Assembly: GCA_003574785.1 (NCBI GenBank) | Contig: QORU01000001.1 | Span: forward strand, 496,001-560,000 | Source of the DNA: Taklimakanibacter deserti | GTDB taxonomy: Bacteria; Pseudomonadota; Alphaproteobacteria; Rhizobiales; Aestuariivirgaceae | Length of the DNA: 64,000 nucleotides | Direction of reading: 5' to 3' | Shown: piece by piece, positions 34,272 to 51,655 of the stretch | How the letters are laid out: every line of letters begins with the position of its first letter | Numbering within the stretch: the first letter of the stretch is position 1 | Made by a program: the position numbers and the translations under genes | The notes under the pieces: generated by a model | What the model saw: the letters and a program-made list of their open reading frames with translations, nothing else | What the model was told of the DNA's origin: nothing | Databases searched by the model: none

Positions 34272-34433
34272 CTAGCGATGGATTAAGATGCTGACCTCTC
34301 CGGGTTTGAAGTTGGGAAAGTGCTGGTTTAGTTCATTAGCAATGGTACCGCACCGATCCCAAAGCGTGAAGGCTGGGTCGTATCGAATTTCGATCGTTGA
34401 CTGGGCGAGATCAAATTGCCCGATCTCAATCAT
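34272..34433 (-). CDS. 53-residue ORF resembling the start of TIGR04255 proteins
   Basis: ATG at 34433 opens a frame reading IEIRYDPAFTLWDRCGTIAN and then HFPNFKPGEVSI. This resembles the N-terminal part of TIGR04255-type proteins as I remember them. It stops 12 bp before the PIN-like gene and is probably co-transcribed with it. It is either a short partner protein or a truncated gene. Confidence 0.4.
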   Translation of the reverse strand: MIEIGQFDLAQSTIEIRYDPAFTLWDRCGTIANELNQHFPNFKPGEVSILIHR

Positions 34434-34825
34434 GTTCACGCTCAGGGGTCATTCGGTTGTCCTTACCTTAGGTTATCTAGTCATGGGCGACAAGCCGTTT
34501 AAGTCATCGATTTATTGCCGACAAACCGACGAAAGCCCAGAGGGGAAGCCGTTCTAGCGCTATTATGCGTCGGGAAATTTAATCCGGAATTTCTATGCGG
34601 GGATTTTTTCGATCCTTTCATCCCCAAAGGAGACCCCCCGTCACCCCTTGCACCCGGGTCCCCCGGGGGGTAGCTAGGAAAAATCTGTACACTGACGGTT
34701 CAGCCTACTGATCAGCCATGTTGTCAAAGGGAAACTTCGCTACTGATGTAGCCGGGCAGGGTGCAGGGGGTCAGGATCAGGCAGGGAGAAACCAAGGAGG
34801 GGTCGCCCCTCAAGCTTTCCCTTTT
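34434..34825. other. Gene-free stretch of the tRNA-Thr island
   Basis: No supported gene. It contains the upstream region of the two-gene PIN-like unit and a C/G run at 34654-34669 (ACCCGGGTCCCCCGGG-like), followed by a more AT-rich segment. The composition differs from the neighbouring core genes. Confidence 0.35.
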
Positions 34826-34846
34826 GGTCATTACAGGGTCATTACA
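34826..34846. repeat. Arm-type repeats, right end of the tRNA-Thr island
   Basis: GGTCATTACA occurs at 34826-34835 and 34837-34846, 11 bp apart. The second copy extends to GGTCATTACATTTCC, which is also found at 33130-33144. The matched pairs at both ends support a shared integrase-binding role. Confidence 0.6.
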
Positions 34847-34899
34847 TTTCCCTGTGACTTCCCCTGAGAGGCAGCCTTAGCCCCAGCTAAGCCCTTGAA

Positions 34900-34957
34900 A
34901 AGATGGTGCCGGAAGAGGGGATTGAACCCCCGACCTTCGGTTTACAAAACCGCTGCT
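34900..34957. repeat. Proximal att copy at the tRNA-Thr 3' half
   Basis: Identical over 58 bp to 32907-32964. It overlaps the 3' half of the intact tRNA-Thr. The two copies define an island remnant of about 2.0 kb. Confidence 0.85.
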
Positions 34958-34978
34958 CTACCGCTGAGCTATTCCGGC
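34904..34978 (-). tRNA. tRNA-Thr(TGT)
   Basis: A 75-nt cloverleaf with acceptor GCCGGAA/TTCCGGC, discriminator A and encoded CCA. The anticodon loop TTTGTAA gives TGT. The gene is intact despite being an integration site. Confidence 0.93.
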
Positions 34979-35098
34979 AACGCGTCAGGCATATAGCGGG
35001 CAGCGTTTCACCACGCAATGTCCCCGTGGATCCGGCGCCTTTGGTGGGGCGGCCAAACAGGGTACTGATTGCTGCCGGTGTAGATAGGGGGCAGGGAG

Positions 35099-35929
35099 AT
35101 GCTCGATCAGCAAATCAAAATCGCGCGGGATCTTGGTGTAGCGGCGACGTTCGACATCGAAGCCGAGATCGCAAGACGCATCGCCTTTCTCGGCGATTAT
35201 TTGCGTGCCGCCAGGGGCCGCGCCTATGTCCTTGGCATCAGCGGCGGGGTCGATTCCCTCACCGCTGGACTCTTGGCCCAGGCGGCGGTGGAGCGGTTGC
35301 GGGCAACCGGCTATGACGCGACATTCGTGGCGATGCGGCTCCCTTATGGCGAGCAGCGCGACGAGAGCGATGCGCAGAAGGCCTTGGCCGTCATCAAGCC
35401 CGACAGGATCGTCACGGTCGATATCAAACCCGCGACCGATGCGATGTCAGCCCAGATCGTGTCCGAAGCCGCTGACATATTTGACCACCCGCGCCGGGAT
35501 TTCCACAATGGCAATATCAAGGCGCGCCAGCGGATGGTCGCGCAATTCGCGTTGGCCGGCGCAATGGGTGGGCTGGTCATCGGCACGGACCATGCCGCCG
35601 AAGCATTGATGGGCTTCTTCACCAAATTCGGCGACGGGGCGGCCGATGTCGTGCCGTTGACCGGACTCAACAAGCGGCGCGTCAGGGCCATCGCCCGCCA
35701 TCTCGGCGCGCCGCCTGCGCTCGTGCTCAAGACGCCGACCGCGGATCTTGAAACGGAAGCGCCGCTGAAGCCCGATGAAGACGCCCTTGGCGTCAGCTAT
35801 GACGACATCGATGACTTCCTGGAAGGCAAGGAAATCAGGCCCGCCGCGCGGCAGCGCATTCTGTCCATCTATCTCGGCACCGCCCACAAGCGGACGCTGC
35901 CCGTCGCCCCGGGTCAAGGATCAGGCTGA
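35099..35929 (+). CDS. nadE: Ammonia-dependent NAD(+) synthase
   Basis: This 276-aa enzyme adenylates and amidates nicotinate adenine dinucleotide to NAD. The ATP pyrophosphatase P-loop is SGGVDS (48-53), and VIGTDHAAEALMGFFTKFGDGAADVVPL is typical of the NH3-dependent form. There is no glutaminase domain, so ammonia is the nitrogen source. The 3' end overlaps the convergent exporter gene by 9 bp. It follows tRNA-Thr. Confidence 0.93.
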   Translation: MLDQQIKIARDLGVAATFDIEAEIARRIAFLGDYLRAARGRAYVLGISGGVDSLTAGLLAQAAVERLRATGYDATFVAMRLPYGEQRDESDAQKALAVIKPDRIVTVDIKPATDAMSAQIVSEAADIFDHPRRDFHNGNIKARQRMVAQFALAGAMGGLVIGTDHAAEALMGFFTKFGDGAADVVPLTGLNKRRVRAIARHLGAPPALVLKTPTADLETEAPLKPDEDALGVSYDDIDDFLEGKEIRPAARQRILSIYLGTAHKRTLPVAPGQGSG

Positions 35930-37150
35930 AGCCTTTGCTTTCGACCGGCTGCCCTCGATATTGGGCAGGAACCAGGTCACGAGTCCGATCAAGGGCAGGA
36001 AGGAGCAGATCTTGTAGACATAGCCGATGCTGGTCCAGTCGGCGATCTCGCCCAGTATCGCAGCGCCAAGGCCTCCCATGCCGAAAGCCAGGCCGAAGAA
36101 CAGGCCGGCGATCATGCCGGTGCGGCCCGGCACCAGCTCCTGCGCATAGACGACGATCGCCGAGAAGGCCGAGGACAGGATGAGGCCGATGATGATGGCG
36201 AGCACCAAGGTCCATTCGAGATTGGCGTAAGGCAAGAGCAGCGTGAACGGCACAGCACCGAGGATCGAGAACCAGATCACATATTTGCGGCCGAAATAAT
36301 CGCCCAAGGGCCCGCCGAGAAAAGTGCCGGCGGCAACCGCGGCCAGGAAAACGAACAGATAAAGTTGCGAGTTGTGGACGGACACGCCGAAGGTCTCGAT
36401 CAGGTAGAATGTGAAGTAATTGCCGAGGCAGGCCATATAGACGAATTTCGAGAAAACCAGCGCCACCAGCACCGCAATCGAGAGGGCGATGCGGCGTTCC
36501 GAGAGATGCGCGATATGGGTGCGCTTCGACGTGCTCGCGATCCGCGCGCGCCCATGTGTCGAATACCAGCGGCCGACAAAGGTCAGGAGGCCCATGGCGA
36601 CAATGCCCGCGGCCATGAACCAGGCGACGCTTTTCTGGCCGTAGGGCAGGATGATGAGCGCGGCGAGCAGGGGGCCGATGGCCGAGCCGATATTGCCGCC
36701 GACCTGGAACAGCGACTGGGCGAAGCCGTGGCGGCCGCCGGAGGCGAGCCTCGCCACACGCGATGATTCGGGATGGAAGATGGACGAGCCGACGCCGACG
36801 CAGGCCGCCGCCACGAGCAGCAGCAGATAGGAATCGGCAGTCGAGAGCAGGCCCAGCCCCACGACGCTGACGCCCATGCCGACCGCCGCCGAATAAGGCT
36901 GCGGATAGCGGTCGGTAACGATCCCGACCACGGGCTGCAACAGCGAGGCCGTCAGCTGAAAGGCCAGCGTGATGAAACCGATCTGGCTGAAATCGAGCTG
37001 ATAGCTGTCCTTGAGAATGGGATAGATCGAGGGCAGCAGCGACTGCATCATGTCATTGAGGAGATGGCAGATGCTGAGCGCGCTCAACACCGCGATGACG
37101 GTGTCGTGATGGGATGGGGAGTTGGTGTTGGCGTTCTCGGCAGTCGTCAC
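35921..37150 (-). CDS. MFS exporter, fosmidomycin-resistance (Fsr) type
   Basis: This 409-aa inner-membrane protein has 12 predicted helices. The start CHLLNDMMQSLLPSIYPILK and GVGSSIFHPESSRVAR with QSLFQVGGNIGSAIGPL are the hallmarks of the Fsr group. It is a proton-driven drug exporter; the natural substrate is unknown. It is convergent with nadE, overlapping it by 9 bp, and is preceded by rlmB on the same strand. Confidence 0.88.
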   Translation of the reverse strand: MTTAENANTNSPSHHDTVIAVLSALSICHLLNDMMQSLLPSIYPILKDSYQLDFSQIGFITLAFQLTASLLQPVVGIVTDRYPQPYSAAVGMGVSVVGLGLLSTADSYLLLLVAAACVGVGSSIFHPESSRVARLASGGRHGFAQSLFQVGGNIGSAIGPLLAALIILPYGQKSVAWFMAAGIVAMGLLTFVGRWYSTHGRARIASTSKRTHIAHLSERRIALSIAVLVALVFSKFVYMACLGNYFTFYLIETFGVSVHNSQLYLFVFLAAVAAGTFLGGPLGDYFGRKYVIWFSILGAVPFTLLLPYANLEWTLVLAIIIGLILSSAFSAIVVYAQELVPGRTGMIAGLFFGLAFGMGGLGAAILGEIADWTSIGYVYKICSFLPLIGLVTWFLPNIEGSRSKAKASA

Positions 37151-37213
37151 GGCTGGATTCCTAAGTGTGGAACCTTCGTCCTAGCTGATCCAACCCCTCC
37201 AGGCTCACGCTTT

Positions 37214-37963
37214 TTAGGAAGGAGAGCTTCCCGACCGGTGCAAGGCGTAAAGGGCGATGGCCGCGGCATTCGACACGTTGAGGCTCTTGATCTCGCCCGG
37301 CATGTCGAGTCTCGCCACGGTATCGCAGGTCTGCCGCGTCAATTGCCTCAAGCCCTTGCCCTCGGCCCCGAGGACGAGTGCCAAGGGGCGGGAAAGCCGG
37401 GCATCGCCAATATCCGCCTCCGCCTCGCTGTCGAGGCCGAGGAGCAGGAAGCCGTAGCCGCGCAGTTCCTCCATGGCACGAGCGAGGTTGGTGACCTTGG
37501 AAAAGGGCACATGCTCATAGGCGCCGGAGGCCGATTTGAGCAGAACGCCCGAGGCTTCCGGGCTGTGCCGGGCGGTGGCGATGAGGGCCGTCACCCCGAA
37601 AGCGGCACAGCTCCTCATGATGGCCCCGACATTATGGGGGTCGGTCACCTGGTCGAGAAGGACAACCACGCCCTGGCGGGGGATCTGGTCGAGCCTGGGC
37701 TGGCGCAAGGGCTTGCAGTCGAGGACGAGACCCTGGTGGACGGCCTCGGGTCCCAGAAGCCGGTCGAGCTCGCGCGGCAGCGCCGGCTCCGGCGTGACGC
37801 CGGCCTCAGCGATCTCGGCCGCCAGGCGGTCGGCGGCGTTCTTGGTCGCGAGCAGCCTGATAAACTTGCGTTTCGGGTTCTTGAGGGCCTCGGCGACGGT
37901 GTGAACGCCGTAAAGGCGCTCAATTTCATCGCCCGCCGGCGGGGGCTTCTGGTGATCGGCCAT
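37214..37963 (-). CDS. rlmB: 23S rRNA (guanosine-2'-O)-methyltransferase RlmB
   Basis: This 249-aa SPOUT methyltransferase modifies the 23S rRNA G2251 ribose. A substrate-binding N-domain (LYGVHTVAEALKNPKR) is followed by three SPOUT motifs: DQVTDPHNVGAIMRS, LALVLGAEGKGL and IKSLNVSNAAAIALY. The start at 37963 gives the usual length. It is divergent from the tRNA-tuf-secE unit; the promoter of that unit is about 60 bp upstream. Confidence 0.92.
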   Translation of the reverse strand: MADHQKPPPAGDEIERLYGVHTVAEALKNPKRKFIRLLATKNAADRLAAEIAEAGVTPEPALPRELDRLLGPEAVHQGLVLDCKPLRQPRLDQIPRQGVVVLLDQVTDPHNVGAIMRSCAAFGVTALIATARHSPEASGVLLKSASGAYEHVPFSKVTNLARAMEELRGYGFLLLGLDSEAEADIGDARLSRPLALVLGAEGKGLRQLTRQTCDTVARLDMPGEIKSLNVSNAAAIALYALHRSGSSPS

Positions 37964-38025
37964 GGGCGACCTTATATAGAAAGTCCGTTGCCGCTCAATC
38001 CTTGTAAGAATTGGATTAATTGAGG

Positions 38026-38054
38026 TTGACAGCCTTTGGTGTGACGCGCATAAA
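38026..38054 (+). promoter_or_regulatory. Sigma-70-type promoter of the tRNA-Tyr/tuf/secE unit
   Basis: TTGACA (38026-38031), a 17-bp spacer and CATAAA (38049-38054). It lies 70 bp before tRNA-Tyr and drives stable RNA and translation genes, which agrees with the near-consensus boxes. Confidence 0.75.
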
Positions 38055-38123
38055 GCCGCCACTCAAGGGCCCGGGCAACCCCCGGGCTCGTTGGCGTTTG
38101 GCTCAAGCTCAATACGGTGATTC

Positions 38124-38208
38124 GGGGGAATGTCCCGAGCGGCAAAGGGGGCGGACTGTAAATCCGCTGGCTTCGCCTTCGTAGGTTCGAGTCCTACTTC
38201 CCCCACCA
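38124..38208 (+). tRNA. tRNA-Tyr(GTA)
   Basis: An 85-nt class II tRNA with a long variable arm (TGGCTTCGCCTTCG), acceptor GGGGGAA/TTCCCCC and encoded ACCA. The anticodon loop CTGTAAA gives GTA. Confidence 0.95.
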
Positions 38209-38273
38209 TCGCTTTGGGGGCAGGGCCTGAACGCCGACTGAGTGGCCGAGGTCTGAGGAGTTCGAGTTCCCGG

Positions 38274-38347
38274 GCGGGTGTAGCTCAATGGTAGAGCAAC
38301 AGCCTTCCAAGCTGATGACGGGGGTTCGATTCCCCTCACCCGCTCCA
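38274..38347 (+). tRNA. tRNA-Gly(TCC)
   Basis: A 74-nt cloverleaf with acceptor GCGGGTG/CACCCGC and encoded CCA. The anticodon loop CTTCCAA gives TCC. It lies 39 bp before the tuf start, in the classic tRNA-tuf arrangement. Confidence 0.95.
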
Positions 38348-38386
38348 AATTGTTGAAGTCAGAGCCGTAGAACAGGGTTTGTAGAA

Positions 38387-39577
38387 ATGGCCAAAGAGAA
38401 GTTCAACCGCGACAAGCCGCATTGCAATATCGGTACGATCGGTCATGTCGATCATGGCAAGACGTCGTTGACGGCGGCGATCACCAAGGTTTTGGCCGAG
38501 ACGGGTGGTGCGACCTATACGGCCTATGATCAGATCGACAAGGCGCCGGAAGAGAAAGCGCGCGGCATCACCATTTCGACCGCTCACGTCGAGTACCAGA
38601 CGAAGAACCGGCACTATGCCCATGTCGACTGCCCTGGCCATGCCGACTATGTGAAGAACATGATCACCGGTGCCGCCCAGATGGACGGCGCCATTCTGGT
38701 GGTTTCGGCTGCCGACGGCCCGATGCCGCAGACCCGCGAGCACATCCTGCTGGCCCGCCAGGTCGGCGTTCCGGCGCTGGTGGTGTTCATGAACAAGGTG
38801 GACATGGTGGACGATCCGGAGCTTCTGGAACTGGTGGAGATGGAAGTCCGCGATCTTCTGACGTCGTATCAGTTCCCGGGCAATGAGATCCCGATCATCA
38901 AGGGTTCGGCTTTGATGGCGCTCGAGGGCAAGAACCCCGAGCTTGGCCATGATGCGATCCTGAAGCTGATGGAAGCGGTGGACAGCTATATCCCGCAGCC
39001 CGAGCGTCCGAAGGACCAGCCGTTCCTGATGCCGATCGAGGACGTGTTCTCGATCTCGGGCCGCGGCACGGTTGTGACGGGCCGTATCGAGCGCGGCATC
39101 GTCAAGGTCGGCGAGGAAGTCGAGATCATCGGCATCCGTCCGACGACGAAGACGACGGTTACGGGTGTTGAGATGTTCCGCAAGCTTCTCGACCAGGGCG
39201 AGGCTGGCGACAATGTCGGCGCGCTGTTGCGCGGTGTCGACCGCACGGGTGTTGAGCGTGGGCAGGTCCTGGCGAAGCCGGGTTCGATCACGCCGCACAA
39301 GAAGTTCAAGGCCGAGGCCTATATTCTGACGAAGGAGGAGGGTGGCCGTCATACGCCGTTCTTCACCAACTATCGTCCGCAGTTCTACTTCCGCACGACC
39401 GATGTGACCGGGGTTGTTTCGCTGCCTGAGGGCACCGAGATGGTTATGCCTGGCGACAATGTGACGATGGATGTGGAGCTGATCACGCCGATTGCGATGG
39501 AAGAGAAGCTGCGTTTCGCGATCCGCGAAGGCGGCCGAACCGTCGGCGCCGGCGTCGTCGCCAAGATTGTCGAGTAA
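38387..39577 (+). CDS. tuf: Elongation factor Tu, copy 1
   Basis: This 396-aa GTPase delivers aminoacyl-tRNA to the ribosome. G1 is GHVDHGKTS (19-27), switch I has [13 protein letters not shown]3 is DCPGHADY, and G4 is NKVD. Domains II and III are complete. The protein is identical to copy 2 (62083-63273); I count ten silent differences in the DNA. It lies between tRNA-Gly and tRNA-Trp, so it is probably processed from the tRNA transcript. Confidence 0.98.
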   Translation: MAKEKFNRDKPHCNIGTIGHVDHGKTSLTAAITKVLAETGGATYTAYDQIDKAPEEKARGITISTAHVEYQTKNRHYAHVDCPGHADYVKNMITGAAQMDGAILVVSAADGPMPQTREHILLARQVGVPALVVFMNKVDMVDDPELLELVEMEVRDLLTSYQFPGNEIPIIKGSALMALEGKNPELGHDAILKLMEAVDSYIPQPERPKDQPFLMPIEDVFSISGRGTVVTGRIERGIVKVGEEVEIIGIRPTTKTTVTGVEMFRKLLDQGEAGDNVGALLRGVDRTGVERGQVLAKPGSITPHKKFKAEAYILTKEEGGRHTPFFTNYRPQFYFRTTDVTGVVSLPEGTEMVMPGDNVTMDVELITPIAMEEKLRFAIREGGRTVGAGVVAKIVE

Positions 39578-39591
39578 ACGGAGGCAGGATT

Positions 39592-39667
<76 letters not shown>

Positions 39668-39689
39668 GTCTCTGAAAGCGAAAGAACAG

Positions 39690-39884
39690 ATGGCCAAGAC
39701 AAACCCACTCGAATTCCTTCAGGAAGTCCGCCAGGAGGCCAGGAAGATCACCTGGCCGACGCGGAAAGAGACGATGATCACGACCGTCATGGTGCTGATC
39801 ATGGTGGTCCTGGCCTCCGTCTTCTTCCTGGTCGTCGATGCCGTCCTCAAATGGGGCGTCGAGAAGATGCTGTTCGGGATGTGA
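39690..39884 (+). CDS. secE: Preprotein translocase subunit SecE
   Basis: This 64-aa protein is the short SecE form with one membrane helix (about residues 33-58). The amphipathic FLQEVRQEARKITWPTRKE is the conserved cytoplasmic part. It clamps SecY in the translocon. It lies 4 bp before nusG, as in most bacteria. Confidence 0.95.
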   Translation: MAKTNPLEFLQEVRQEARKITWPTRKETMITTVMVLIMVVLASVFFLVVDAVLKWGVEKMLFGM

Positions 39885-39888
39885 GCCG

Positions 39889-40422
39889 ATGACAAAGCGC
39901 TGGTACATCGTTCACGCTTATTCGAATTTCGAAAAGAAAGTCGCCGAATCGATCAAGGAACAGTCGGTGGCGAAGGGCCTGGGCGAGCTGTTCGAGGCGG
40001 TCCTGGTGCCGACCGAGGAAGTGGTCGAGATCCGCCGCGGCCGCAAGTTCAAGAGCGAGCGCCGTTTCTTCCCAGGCTATGTGCTGGTGAAGATGGAGCT
40101 CACCGATCAGGCCTATCACCTGATCAAGAATACCCCGAAGGTGACGGGGTTCCTGGGATCGGACAACAAGCCGATCCCGATCACCGATGCCGAGGCCGCC
40201 CGCATCCTGAACCAGGTTCAGGAAGGGATCGAGCGGCCGAAGACATCGATCAGCTTCGAGGTCGGCGAGCAGGTTCGCGTCGCCGACGGCCCGTTCGCTT
40301 CCTTCAACGGTCTCGTCGAGGAAGTGGACGAGCAGCGGGAACGGCTCAAAGTGGCGGTTTCCATTTTCGGCCGGCCGACGCCGGTCGAGCTCGAATACGG
40401 GCAGGTCGAGAAGATTCGTTGA
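39889..40422 (+). CDS. nusG: Transcription termination/antitermination factor NusG
   Basis: This 177-aa protein has an NGN domain (WYIVHAYSNFEKKVAESI, FFPGYVLVKMEL) and a C-terminal KOW domain (VGEQVRVADGPFASFNGLVEE). It binds RNA polymerase and links it to Rho or the ribosome. The start ATG at 39889 follows the secE stop by 4 bp. Confidence 0.96.
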   Translation: MTKRWYIVHAYSNFEKKVAESIKEQSVAKGLGELFEAVLVPTEEVVEIRRGRKFKSERRFFPGYVLVKMELTDQAYHLIKNTPKVTGFLGSDNKPIPITDAEAARILNQVQEGIERPKTSISFEVGEQVRVADGPFASFNGLVEEVDEQRERLKVAVSIFGRPTPVELEYGQVEKIR

Positions 40423-40504
40423 CCTACCTGTTAACGGTGGGAGGCCTCGAAAGCCGGACCACTAACCTCAACTGCCTTCCCAAAAGGAAGGCGAGGGAAA
40501 GCAA

Positions 40505-40939
40505 ATGGCTAAGAAAGTAGTCGGATACGTAAAATTGCAAGTTCCGGCGGGACAGGCCAATCCGTCCCCGCCGATCGGTCCCGCGCTCGGTCAGCGCGGC
40601 CTCAATATCATGGAATTCTGCAAGGCCTTCAATGCGGCCTCGCAGGGTATGGAGCCGGGCTCGCCGGTGCCGGTGATCATCACCGCCTACCAGGACAAGT
40701 CCTTCACCTTCGAGATGAAGGCGCCGCCGGCGTCCTATTTCCTGAAGAAGGCGGCGAAGATCAATGCGGGCTCCAAGGAGCCGGGCAAGGGCGCGCCGGC
40801 GGGCCGGGTGACCATGGCCCAGTGCCGTGAGATCGCCGAGAAGAAGATCAAGGGCATGAATGCGCGTGAGCTCGATGCTGCCGCGCGTGAGATTGCCGGT
40901 TCCGCCCGCTCGATGGGCCTCGAAGTGGTGGGTGACTGA
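40505..40939 (+). CDS. rplK: 50S ribosomal protein L11
   Basis: This 144-aa protein binds 23S rRNA at the GTPase-associated centre. The N-terminal [22 protein letters not shown] and C-terminal domain [15 protein letters not shown] are standard. Ribosome site GGAAGG-type before the ATG. It precedes rplA by one base. Confidence 0.97.
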   Translation: MAKKVVGYVKLQVPAGQANPSPPIGPALGQRGLNIMEFCKAFNAASQGMEPGSPVPVIITAYQDKSFTFEMKAPPASYFLKKAAKINAGSKEPGKGAPAGRVTMAQCREIAEKKIKGMNARELDAAAREIAGSARSMGLEVVGD

Positions 40940-40940
40940 T

Positions 40941-41636
<696 letters not shown>

Positions 41637-41962
41637 CGAGAAACGAGTTTCCGGCTGAAAAGCGAAAATTTTTCAGCCGGTTAGCAGGAAATCTTCGGAT
41701 TTCTTGCGAACCTGTCCGAGATTGCAGGCGTGGGGATTTTCCCCACTTAAACGTGAAAGCCCGCATGAGATGGGTGTCAAAGAGATCAAAGTTCCCTCTC
41801 GGGAACGGAGATCGGTTTGAACCTAGAGACCTCCGTTTCGGCGGAGGGGACAGGCAAATGAGCGCCGCTGAAGCTCATCTGCCGCGTGCAGCCAGGTTTC
41901 GGCGGTTGGTCCACCGGCGCCTTCATCCTTGAGGGATGAGGCGTCAACTGAGGAGAGAGCAA
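41637..41962 (+). promoter_or_regulatory. L10-type leader region before rplJ
   Basis: This 326-bp gene-free stretch lies where the L10(L12)4 autoregulatory leader is found. It contains the long stem at 41651-41680, a second hairpin AGGAAATC-TTCG-GATTTCTT around 41686-41705, and a purine-rich run before the start. I infer that L10-L12 binds here; the kink-turn itself was not traced. Confidence 0.5.
41651..41680 (+). terminator. Hairpin after rplA (terminator or attenuator)
   Basis: CCGGCTGAAAA (41651-41661) pairs with TTTTCAGCCGG (41670-41680) around an 8-nt loop. No free T-tract follows, so partial termination or RNA processing between rplA and rplJ is more likely than full stop. Confidence 0.5.
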
Positions 41963-42481
41963 GTGGAAAGAGCTGAAAAGAAAGAGCTCGTCACAACGCT
42001 CAACAAGGTGTTCCAAACCACCACTGTTGTCGTTGTGGCCCACAATAAGGGCCTCACTGTCAACCAGGTCAATGACCTGCGCGGCAAGATGGCCCAGGCG
42101 GGCGCGACCGTGAAGGTCGCGAAGAACCGTCTCGCAAAGCTTGCTCTGGATGGCACGCCCGCAGCCGGGATCAAGGACCTGTTCACCGGTCCGACGATGG
42201 TGGCCTATGCCGCCGATCCGGTCGCGGCGCCCAAGGTCGCGGCCGAATTCGCCAAGGGGAATGAGAAGTTCGTCATTCTCGGCGGCGCGCTCGGCAAGAC
42301 CATCATGGACGCCGCTGCGGTCAAGGCTCTCGCGGAATTGCCCTCGCTCGACCAGCTGAGGGCAAAGCTCATTGGCATGATCCAGACGCCGGCCACCCGC
42401 ATCGCGGGCGTGGTCCAGGCGCCTGCCGGCCAGTTGGCGCGCGTGATCAACGCCTATGCCACCAAAGACAAGGCTGCCTGA
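41963..42481 (+). CDS. rplJ: 50S ribosomal protein L10
   Basis: This 172-aa protein is the base of the L7/L12 stalk. [18 protein letters not shown] and [17 protein letters not shown] are typical, and the C-terminal helix holds the L12 dimers. The start is a GTG at 41963 with GAGGAGAG upstream; a longer frame to 41936 is not supported. Confidence 0.96.
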   Translation: MERAEKKELVTTLNKVFQTTTVVVVAHNKGLTVNQVNDLRGKMAQAGATVKVAKNRLAKLALDGTPAAGIKDLFTGPTMVAYAADPVAAPKVAAEFAKGNEKFVILGGALGKTIMDAAAVKALAELPSLDQLRAKLIGMIQTPATRIAGVVQAPAGQLARVINAYATKDKAA

Positions 42482-42533
42482 CGGCTCGCCTCGAACAAAC
42501 CTGGTTCAAACCGATTGAAAGTGAGAAAGTAAA

Positions 42534-42908
42534 ATGGCTGATTTGTCGAAAATCGTTGACGAGCTGTCGAGCTTGACGGTCCTCGAGGCCGCCGAGCTGT
42601 CGAAGCTCCTGGAAGAGAAGTGGGGCGTCTCCGCCGCAGCACCTGTGGCGGTTGCCGCCGTGGGTGGCGCCGCTGCCGCCGCTCCGGTCGAAGAGAAGAC
42701 CGAGTTCACGGTCGTCCTCGCCAAGACCGGCGACAAGAAGATCGAAGTCATCAAGGAAGTCCGTGCGATCACGGGCCTTGGCCTCAAGGAAGCCAAGGAC
42801 CTGGTCGAGGGCGCGCCCAAGCCCGTCAAGGAAGGCGTGAACAAGAAGGACGCCGAAGAGATGAAAAAGAAGCTCGAAGCCGTGGGGGCTTCCGTCGAGC
42901 TCAAGTAA
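42534..42908 (+). CDS. rplL: 50S ribosomal protein L7/L12
   Basis: This 124-aa stalk protein recruits translation factors. An N-terminal dimerisation part ([24 protein letters not shown]), an Ala-rich hinge and the C-terminal domain [18 protein letters not shown] are visible. It is followed by two hairpins before rpoB. Confidence 0.97.
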   Translation: MADLSKIVDELSSLTVLEAAELSKLLEEKWGVSAAAPVAVAAVGGAAAAAPVEEKTEFTVVLAKTGDKKIEVIKEVRAITGLGLKEAKDLVEGAPKPVKEGVNKKDAEEMKKKLEAVGASVELK

Positions 42909-42916
42909 TGACTATA

Positions 42917-42946
42917 TCACGGGGTCCGGTGATGCGGACCCCGTGA
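42917..42946 (+). terminator. Perfect 12-bp hairpin after rplL (attenuator)
   Basis: TCACGGGGTCCG (42917-42928) pairs with CGGACCCCGTGA (42935-42946) around GTGATG. No T-tract follows, so it probably acts as an attenuator or RNase processing site that lowers rpoBC relative to rplJL. Confidence 0.65.
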
Positions 42947-42964
42947 TCCAAAACTGGTGTGTGG

Positions 42965-43012
42965 CAACAGCTTTCTTGAAACCCTGAAAGAAGGGTTTGA
43001 AGTAAGCTGTTG
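42965..43012 (+). promoter_or_regulatory. Second, two-part hairpin before rpoB
   Basis: CAACAGCTT (42965-42973) pairs with AAGCTGTTG (43004-43012), and inside it AAACCCT (42979-42985) pairs with AGGGTTT (42992-42998). The 5-nt internal loops on each side are symmetric. It ends 38 bp before the rpoB start and could be an RNase III-type cleavage site. Confidence 0.55.
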
Positions 43013-43050
43013 AATTGGCTTGTAAAAGCTTTACTTACGAAGGAAGAAAC

Positions 43051-47148
<4,098 letters not shown>

Positions 47149-47255
47149 TCAATGGGGCAGGGCGGTCACGCCGCCCTGCCACCCTTCAAGTTTCGTCGCG
47201 TTCAGACAATCACCCTCGGCGGGGAGGCAAGCCCGCGAAAAGGAGAACAGTGTCC

Positions 47256-51425
<4,170 letters not shown>

Positions 51426-51450
51426 GCGGCGCGCGATACGAAATCAAAAG

Positions 51451-51478
51451 CCCGGCGGAGCGATCCGCCGGGTTTTTT
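51451..51478 (+). terminator. Rho-independent terminator of the rpoBC unit
   Basis: CCCGGCGGA (51451-51459), loop GCGA, TCCGCCGGG (51464-51472), then six Ts. A near-ideal terminator 26 bp after the rpoC stop. Confidence 0.92.
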
Positions 51479-51530
51479 ATTTGAAGAGCCTGAGTCCGTT
51501 CTCGCCCCAGGGTGCAGTGCAGCAAAGAAC

Positions 51531-51655
51531 AGGGATTATCAGGGATTATCAGGGAATTTTTTCGAAAAGGATTCCGATCCCAGCAATATCAATGAGTTGG
51601 AAAACCGATCAGGGAATTTTGCATCACGGAGCAGGGAATTTGGCCGGGAACTTCA
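51531..51655. repeat. Degenerate AGGGA(A/T)T repeats after rpoC
   Basis: AGGGATTATC occurs twice in tandem (51531-51550), then AGGGAATTTTTTC, and further copies of CAGGGAATTT at about 51610 and 51632. This AT-rich patch lies at the junction between the rpoBC unit and the accessory block. It may be the footprint of a lost mobile element. Confidence 0.45.
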
